Below, one piece after another: positions 1 through 4,330 of a DNA stretch of 6,186 nt. The stretch comes from a bacterium (lineage in GTDB: Bacteria > Joyebacterota > Joyebacteria > Joyebacterales > Joyebacteraceae). Location: NCBI GenBank assembly GCA_025774935.1, contig JALGZK010000038.1, positions 1 through 6,186 of the forward strand, written 5' to 3'. Position numbers and translations under genes: made by a program. The stretch's first letter is position 1. The number at the start of each line of letters is the position of its first letter. The notes under the pieces are model-generated. The model worked only from the letters and a program-made list of their open reading frames with translations, ran no database searches and was not told where the DNA came from.

Positions 1-2
1 GG

Positions 3-1712
3 GCGAAGTACGAGACGGGGCTCGCCTTGGCTGTCCTCTCTGAGCTCCTCGCCAGTTCAGAAGCGATTGACGAGGCCATCTCGGTCGCGAAGGAGGCGAG
101 TGATCTCTTCCTGGAGCTTGGAGCGAGGCGGGACTTCGCTAGTGCGCAAGCGGTGTTGGCGGATTTGGCCGGGAAGGGGCACGCGACCCCGTCTGGTCTT
201 CCTGTTGAGCGGGAGCGTCTCACCGCCCTCTACGGCTCCAGCCGAGCTCTGGCGACAGCGGGCTCCGTCGCCGAGCTACTGCGAACAACGGCTGACTCGG
301 TCGCCGCAGAGGTGGCTGCCGAGAACGCAGCCGTTGTGCTCCTCGGTTCTTCGGGCGGCGTCGACCCGGTCGCGTCCGCCCTGAGCGACTGCGACAGCCT
401 GGAGTCGGACCTCGCCGTGCTCGCCCCGGTGCTCATCACGTATCTCCGCGACTCAGGTCAGAGTCCCCTTCGCGTTGATACGTCTGATGCACCGGAGCAG
501 ATTGCGCCTCTGCTCAGAACACAGGGGATTCGGAGCGTGCTGCTCACCTCACTTGTCTCCGGCGAGAGAACGCTGGGTATGCTCTATCTCGACTACCGTC
601 GTCGCGACGGGTCGTTCTCCGAGGAGGACCGGCGCTTCGCGGAGGCGCTGGCCGCGCAGGCAGCGACAGCCATCGAGAACGCACAGCTGCGCGCGGGTCT
701 CGAGGACGAGATTGAGACCCTGCGATGGGAAGTCGACGCACGCCACTCCTTCGCTAGCATCATCGGCCAGAGTCTAGAGATGCAGCGGCTATTCACCCTG
801 CTCGAGAAGGTCTCGCGCACGGCAGTGACCGTTCTGATTGAGGGCGAGAGCGGCACGGGAAAGGAACTGGTCGCTCGCGCGATTCACGGCAACGGTCCTC
901 GGAAGAAGGAGCGCTTCGTCGCGCAGAACTGCGCCGCTCTCCCAGAGCAGCTGCTCGAGAGTGAGCTGTTCGGGCACGTCCGCGGTGCGTTTACCGGGGC
1001 ACTGCGCGACAAGCCGGGGTTGTTCGAAGCCGCCGACGGGGGAACGTTCTTCCTCGATGAGATTGCCGACATGCCTCCATCACTCCAGGTGAAGCTCCTG
1101 CGGGTTCTCCAGGACGGGGACATCCGGCGGGTTGGGGCGACCGATCCTATCAGCGTGGACGTCAGAATCGTCGCGGCGACCAACAAGTCGCTCAAGGACG
1201 AAGTTGCTGCCGGCAGGTTCAGGGAGGACTTGTTCTACAGACTCGACGTCGTTCGCGTCACGATGCCGCCCCTGCGCGACCGCCGTGACGACATCCCTCT
1301 TCTGGCCCAGCACTTCCTCGACAAGTTCGCCGGAGGGCGGGACTGCGATCCGGTACCGGGCTTCTCTGAACGAGCCATGGACCTTCTCGTGAACTACGAC
1401 TGGCCGGGGAACGTGCGAGAGCTGGAGAACGAGATTCAGAGGGCGGTCGCCCTCTCGGAGCCCGGAGCGTCGATAACATCAAGTGCTTTGTCGGAGCGGA
1501 TACGGTCGGTGCAGGTGGCGATACACCCGCCAAAGCCGGGGACACGCCTGTCGCTGAAAGACATGGTGGAAGACGTGGAGAAGCGTGTAATCCTCCAGGT
1601 CCTGCATGAGAACAGCTGGAACAAGTCGAGAACCGCGCAGGCACTCGGCCTGAGCAGACAGGGTCTGCTCAAGAAGATCGCTCGGTTTGGCCTGAAGCCG
1701 GTCGAGGAGTGA
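3..1712 (+). CDS. Sigma-54-dependent enhancer-binding regulator, TPR-like/GAF/AAA+/Fis HTH (5' partial)
   Basis: This is a cytoplasmic transcription activator that would use ATP hydrolysis to open promoters bound by sigma-54 RNA polymerase. The frame is open to the left edge (codons from base 3), so the TTG at 27 is probably not the start. Residues below count from that TTG. Residues 1-50 are Ala/Leu-rich helices resembling the end of a TPR array. A GAF sensor domain spans about 65-222, followed by a short coiled linker (223-240). The AAA+ domain has Walker A GESGTGKE (273-280), the sigma-54 contact loop GAFTGA (320-325), Walker B FFLDEIAD (341-348), the arginine-finger region FREDLFYRLDVV (398-409) and sensor II WPGNVRELEN (459-468). 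A Fis-type helix-turn-helix covers about 516-556. All AAA+ motifs are intact, so it should be active. There is no response-regulator receiver domain in the visible part; the signal probably enters through GAF or the missing N-terminus. Relatives with TPR plus GAF often begin with a Ser/Thr kinase domain, which cannot be seen here. purM follows after 46 bases. Confidence 0.95.
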   Translation, partial: AKYETGLALAVLSELLASSEAIDEAISVAKEASDLFLELGARRDFASAQAVLADLAGKGHATPSGLPVERERLTALYGSSRALATAGSVAELLRTTADSVAAEVAAENAAVVLLGSSGGVDPVASALSDCDSLESDLAVLAPVLITYLRDSGQSPLRVDTSDAPEQIAPLLRTQGIRSVLLTSLVSGERTLGMLYLDYRRRDGSFSEEDRRFAEALAAQAATAIENAQLRAGLEDEIETLRWEVDARHSFASIIGQSLEMQRLFTLLEKVSRTAVTVLIEGESGTGKELVARAIHGNGPRKKERFVAQNCAALPEQLLESELFGHVRGAFTGALRDKPGLFEAADGGTFFLDEIADMPPSLQVKLLRVLQDGDIRRVGATDPISVDVRIVAATNKSLKDEVAAGRFREDLFYRLDVVRVTMPPLRDRRDDIPLLAQHFLDKFAGGRDCDPVPGFSERAMDLLVNYDWPGNVRELENEIQRAVALSEPGASITSSALSERIRSVQVAIHPPKPGTRLSLKDMVEDVEKRVILQVLHENSWNKSRTAQALGLSRQGLLKKIARFGLKPVEE

Positions 1713-1749
1713 TTGCGGTGTTCCGTCCGCGTATCGCTGGCATCAAACG

Positions 1750-1754
1750 AGGAG
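1750..1754 (+). promoter_or_regulatory. Ribosome binding site of purM (AGGAG)
   Basis: AGGAG sits four bases before the ATG at 1759. It fixes the purM start, which also places the family's N-terminal YNSAGVNIDAG segment at residues 13-23. No convincing promoter is visible in the 46-base gap, so purM may be read through from the upstream regulator gene. Confidence 0.7.
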
Positions 1755-1758
1755 ACCG

Positions 1759-2797
1759 ATGAACGACACGAACCGCAGGCCGGACCGACCCTCCTACAAC
1801 TCCGCAGGCGTCAACATCGACGCCGGCCAGAAGGCCGTGGAGCTCATGAAGTCCGCGGTCCGTTCCACCTGGAACGACGGCGTCCTGGCGAAGTACGGCT
1901 CGTTCGCCGGGCTCTTCAAGCTGGACGCTGCCGATCGAGGCGGTGACGTCCTCGCCGTCACGATCGACGGGGTCGGGACGAAGCTCAAGGTCGCCGTCAT
2001 GTGTGAGCGCTACGCGTCGGTCGGCATGGACCTCGTGAACCACTGCACGAACGACCTCCTCGTACAGCGTGCGACACCTCTGCTCTTTGCCGACTATTTC
2101 GCGAGCTGCGCGCTGGGCCCCGAGATCGTTGCCGAGGCCGTGTCGGGCATGTCGGAAGCCTGCCGGGCTGTCGACTGTGTCCTCATCGCGGGGGAGACGG
2201 CGGAGATGCCCGGGGTCTACTGCGAGGGCGAGATCGACCTCGTCGGATGCATGATTGGACTCGCGCAGAGCAGCGACGTCATGGACACGCCGGCGGTCAC
2301 GCCCGGAGACGTTCTGATCGGGCTTCCTTCCACCGGGCTCCATACGAACGGGTACTCGCTCGCGCGACACATCCTGTTCCACGAAGCGGGGATGTACGTC
2401 GAGACTCGCGTGCCCGAGCTGGAGGGCACCTTGGGCGAAGAGCTCCTCACGGTCCACCGCGAGTACCTGACAGTCCTCAGACCCCACCTCGGCAGCAGGC
2501 GCATCCACGGGCTCGTCCACATAACAGGCGGCGGGTTCTTCGACAACATAGCGAGGATCCTGCCGGACGGATGTGAGGCCGTGGTCCAGAAGTCCTCGTG
2601 GGATCCCCTCCCCATCTTCAAGCTGCTCGTGTCGCTCGGCGATCTCCCAGACGAGGAGGCCTATCGGGTCTTCAACATGGGAATCGGGATGGTCGTGGTT
2701 GTGGATAGCGACGCGGCGGACGATCTCCTCGACGAGTTCAGCGCACCCTCTGCGCCTGCCGTGGAGGGTGGGGGAGGCAGGAGTGGTTCTGGCGTAG
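1759..2797 (+). CDS. purM: Phosphoribosylformylglycinamidine cyclo-ligase (AIR synthase), frameshifted near the 3' end
   Basis: PurM converts FGAM to aminoimidazole ribotide with ATP, the fifth step of de novo purine synthesis, in the cytoplasm as a dimer. Recognisable blocks are YNSAGVNIDAG (13-23), DGVGTKLK (70-77), FADYFA (110-115), AGETAEMPGVY (144-154; the first Ala is usually Gly), GLHTNGYSLAR (193-203), HITGGGFFDNIARILP (254-269) and FNMGIGMV (305-312). The frame that starts at 1759 is good up to about residue 329 (DDLLDEFSA). It then becomes an 88-residue low-complexity tail ending at 3012 that does not look like PurM. One frame over, bases around 2750-2797 read LPWRVGEAGVVLA then TAG, which matches the usual PurM ending (A-W-R-I-G-E-x-x-G-x-V). 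Joining the two gives about 345 residues, the normal family length. The span 1759-2797 is 1039 bases, one more than a multiple of three, so one extra base between about 2740 and 2757 (for example in the CCC at 2746-2748) explains it. I give the restored span; the uninterrupted reading frame runs 1759-3012. Confidence 0.9.
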
Positions 2798-2830
2798 TTG
2801 CTTGCTGCCGAGCTCGATCAGCCTTCCGTA

Positions 2831-2861
2831 GGGCCCCTGTGAGACTCCTCCACGGGGGTCC
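2831..2861. terminator. Strong hairpin after purM, possible two-way terminator
   Basis: An 11-base-pair stem (arms 2831-2841 and 2851-2861, with two G-T wobbles) encloses a nine-base loop. It lies 34 bases past the restored purM stop, between convergent genes, where a shared terminator would be expected. No T-run follows on either strand, so intrinsic termination is uncertain. A structured 3' end is the alternative. Confidence 0.35.
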
Positions 2862-2926
2862 TGTCGTTCCGGGAGCGTCGCCCCGGGGCACGCGGCTCCG
2901 TTGGCTCGGGTCAGTGGATGGAGTCG

Positions 2927-2949
2927 TTTTGAATCCCGTTGGGGACGCC
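2927..2949 (+). other. tRNA 3'-end-like scrap (possible remnant or integration scar)
   Basis: TTTTGAATCCCG followed by TTGGGGACGCC resembles the T-loop, T-stem 3' arm and acceptor 3' strand of a tRNA. A possible acceptor partner, GCGTC-GCCCC, lies at 2875-2884, about 75 bases from the 3' end. A D-arm-like stretch (GTCAGTGGATGGAG) is at 2909-2922. However, the T-stem 5' arm does not pair, no anticodon arm fits, and CGG replaces CCA. It is not a working tRNA. A decayed tRNA or an integration footprint is possible, and so is chance. Confidence 0.2.
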
Positions 2950-2992
2950 GGATACGGCTCCCTGCGTCGGACGTACTCAGGACCGCTAGCAC

Positions 2993-3045
2993 TTACCTGT
3001 ACTGCGCCTTGACGCCGCCCCAGGCGGTATCGAGTTCTCCATTCC
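2993..3045 (-). other. Out-of-frame C-terminal tail (WGGVK motif) just past the small secreted gene
   Basis: Directly downstream of the TAG of the 3046-3300 gene, in the -1 frame, the - strand reads NGELDTAWGGVKAQYR and then TAA (2993-2995). The end of the neighbouring P-domain protein reads SSWGSVKGIYR then stop, sharing W, G, V, K, Y and R in register with the stop. This looks like the original C-terminus of the small secreted protein, cut off by the loss of one base near 3046. Coding in this form is inferred; the sequence shows only the motif and its position. Confidence 0.5.
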
Positions 3046-3300
3046 CTACTGACATGGACCACACGAATCGCCGTGTTCGAGATGGGCAGCGGCGGCGTCA
3101 ACGCTCACCGTGAGAGTGCGGGAGTTGTCGGGATTGCCGGGCGGTCGATGGCAGATAGCCACAAACCCGTCACCGTCTTCGTCCGCGCAGCCGGCAGAGA
3201 TGTCCTTCGATCCTCGAGTCTCACATGGCGCGCAGCCAAGTCCGCAACAGAGAACACAGAGGGCTGCGAGGGTTGCCGTGAGAGCCACATAGCGCTTCAT
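3046..3300 (-). CDS. Small secreted Cys-rich protein with CHRPPGNPDN...HGDxxGPC module
   Basis: The product is 84 residues from the ATG at 3300; an in-frame upstream start 13 codons earlier lacks a ribosome site and would spoil the signal peptide. Residues 1-23 form a signal peptide (MKRY, then a hydrophobic Ala/Leu/Cys core). GLGC at 20-23 could be an imperfect lipobox, so a lipoprotein is possible. An acidic DEDGDG loop (40-45) resembles calcium-binding loops. The segment CHRPPGNPDN (50-59) to AHLEHGDSCGPC (72-83) matches a module I recognise from surface and secreted bacterial proteins, where it typically reads CHxPPGNPxNxxT...AHLxHGDxxGPC. Its biochemical role is unknown to me. There are nine cysteines, suggesting an exported, oxidised fold. 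The gene ends right after the module, but a tail with a neighbour-like motif continues in another frame (2993-3045), so the present stop may result from a frameshift. It lies 77 bases downstream of the P-domain gene on the same strand, probably co-transcribed. Confidence 0.75.
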   Translation of the reverse strand: MKRYVALTATLAALCVLCCGLGCAPCETRGSKDISAGCADEDGDGFVAICHRPPGNPDNSRTLTVSVDAAAAHLEHGDSCGPCQ

Positions 3301-3306
3301 TTCCCG

Positions 3307-3313
3307 CTCCTTT
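3307..3313 (-). promoter_or_regulatory. Ribosome binding site (AAAGGAG) of the small secreted gene
   Basis: On the - strand AAAGGAG lies six bases before the ATG at 3300. This decides the start against the longer in-frame option beginning at 3339. Confidence 0.75.
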
Positions 3314-3377
3314 CTATTGGAACGCCGCCTCGACCGCATCAGAGCTGACCTCCCTCATGGGGCCCGATGGTCCGGGG

Positions 3378-4043
3378 CTATCGGTAGATGCCCTTCACGC
3401 TTCCCCAACTCGACCGCTCGACGGGCGTGTCCTCGTAGAGCAAGCTCACTTCCCAGAAGGGCACCTCGCCTTGATCGGACAGGGCCCCGTCCGCGCCCCA
3501 CAGCCAGAAGCACCCGCCCGACGGCAGGCCGTCGAAGACGCTCAGACCGACGCTGTCGTAGTCCGGCGCGTAGCAGTCAGTCGGTATCTCCCCGACGGGG
3601 AACTCCTCGATGGAGGTGGAAGCGGCGTCATCGAAGGTGAACCACCCGTCCAGCCAGGCCTCGTGGCCGCAGCAGCCATCCGGCGGGCATCCCTCGAGCC
3701 CGGGGCGACAGAGCACCTGGCCGATGACGTCGGCCAGGCCGTCGCAGTCGGTGTCGTAGAGGAGCCACAGTCTGAGATCGCCGATGTACGTGTGGTCGAT
3801 GTCCGCCGAGAATATGACGTCTTCGATGGTCTCGCCGTCAGGCGTCTGGATGGGACCGAAGACCACGCCGGCCGGATCCGCGTCCGGTATCACGCCGCCG
3901 ATGTGGCTCAAGGTCACGAAGTTCTCGTTGCCACAGTGCTCGCGCATCGTGCTCACGGTGGCGCCTCCGCTCTCCTCCACCCGGGCCAGCGCCGTGCCCG
4001 CAATGAGCAGGCAGGCAGCTGACAGCATCAGCATTGGTCTCAT
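3378..4043 (-). CDS. Secreted P-domain-like (proprotein-convertase P-domain type) protein
   Basis: The product is 221 residues from the ATG at 4043. Residues 1-20 (MRPMLMLSAA, CLLIAGTALA) are a Sec signal peptide ending in an A-L-A cleavage site. The mature part reads as one beta-rich domain like the P-domain that follows many subtilisin-type and other secreted proteases. The marks are IDHTYIGDLRLWL (82-94), FTFDDAASTSIEEFP (135-149), LSVFDGLPSGG (167-177) and WLWGADGALSDQGEVPFW (180-197). DTDCDG (98-102) resembles a metal-binding Asp loop. The mature protein has eight cysteines (37, 100, 112, 119, 124, 125, 157, 178), consistent with disulfides outside the cytoplasm. No protease domain is attached, so a stand-alone binding or structural role is inferred; its partner is unknown. 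It ends in SSWGSVKGIYR, a candidate C-terminal tag (see findings). The in-frame start at 4121 was rejected because it precedes the signal peptide and lacks a ribosome site. The 3046-3300 gene follows on the same strand. Confidence 0.8.
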   Translation of the reverse strand: MRPMLMLSAACLLIAGTALARVEESGGATVSTMREHCGNENFVTLSHIGGVIPDADPAGVVFGPIQTPDGETIEDVIFSADIDHTYIGDLRLWLLYDTDCDGLADVIGQVLCRPGLEGCPPDGCCGHEAWLDGWFTFDDAASTSIEEFPVGEIPTDCYAPDYDSVGLSVFDGLPSGGCFWLWGADGALSDQGEVPFWEVSLLYEDTPVERSSWGSVKGIYR

Positions 4044-4049
4044 GATCGA

Positions 4050-4058
4050 CCCTTCCTT
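4050..4058 (-). promoter_or_regulatory. Ribosome binding site (AAGGAAGGG) of the P-domain gene
   Basis: A purine-rich AAGGAAGGG precedes the ATG at 4043 by six bases on the - strand. It supports that start, which also opens a clean signal peptide. Confidence 0.65.
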
Positions 4059-4311
4059 ACTGATCCGGCGTCGGTGTCTGAAGAGCGCGTGCAGACTGCC
4101 CCAGGACATGCCCTCCAGCACCGCCGGGAATCGTCCTCGCGTCCTCGCTTGGCCCGCCCGGATCCACCAGGCGGGCCTCCGATCGCCACCCGCAGCCGAC
4201 AGTGAAGACTACCAGCTGCCTGTCGCCGATTCCACCCTCGACCATCACGTCCCAGTGGTCGCGAATGAGAGCGTGCATTCCCGCGAGGAAGCTCCAGGTC
4301 GTCTCATGCAC
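4057..4311 (-). pseudogene. Possible gene remnant between the kinase and P-domain genes
   Basis: The 287-base gap 4044-4330 holds no confident gene. One frame could start at a GTG (4311) and encode 84 residues, but it has no ribosome site. Its first part has an alternating, aromatic-rich look (DLNYSLEVHETTWSF just before and after the GTG, then LVVFTVGCGWR ending at 4183). This is reminiscent of the last strands of an outer-membrane beta-barrel. From 4182 on the frame turns into Pro/Gly/Arg-rich sequence and runs through a GC hairpin, which is unlike a protein. A second frame carries SWGSLHALFR at 4077-4106, similar to the C-terminal motif of the neighbouring gene but not followed by a stop. 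Decayed gene debris is my reading; chance open frame in GC-rich DNA is the main alternative. Confidence 0.2.
4151..4177. terminator. GC-rich perfect hairpin downstream of the kinase/TPR gene
   Basis: Arms GGCCCGCC (4151-4158) and GGCGGGCC (4170-4177) pair perfectly over eight bases around an 11-base loop. It lies about 150 bases past the stop of the kinase/TPR gene and about 110 bases before the P-domain gene, where it could end transcription between them. No T-run follows, so intrinsic termination is not certain. Confidence 0.35.
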
Positions 4312-4330
4312 CTCGAGGCTGTAGTTGAGA

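Noticed and set aside
1669-2520. 283-residue open frame on the - strand opposite purM
   Set aside because: Antisense shadow; the + strand PurM motifs fully explain the region.
2798-3012. Extension of the PurM frame to a 417-residue protein
   Set aside because: The tail after residue 329 is Gly/Arg/Pro-rich and unlike PurM, while the correct ending is in the next frame.
3061-3084. 5S rRNA-like stretch on the - strand (CCCATCTCGAACACGG)
   Set aside because: The bases encode AHLEHGDS inside the small secreted gene; the expected 5S helices and loop A are missing.
3009-3101. Perfect 11-base inverted repeat (TTGACGCCGCC / GGCGGCGTCAA) across the small gene's 3' end
   Set aside because: Both arms are explained by coding (VDAAA and WGGVK codons). 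An 11-base match this close is plausible by chance in GC-rich DNA.
3357-4022. 221-residue open frame on the + strand
   Set aside because: Antisense shadow of the P-domain gene, with no recognisable domain and no ribosome site.
4088-4103. Sigma-54 promoter-like GG...GC pair upstream of the P-domain gene
   Set aside because: The spacing between the GG and GC elements is two bases short of the required ten, and the flanking bases do not match.
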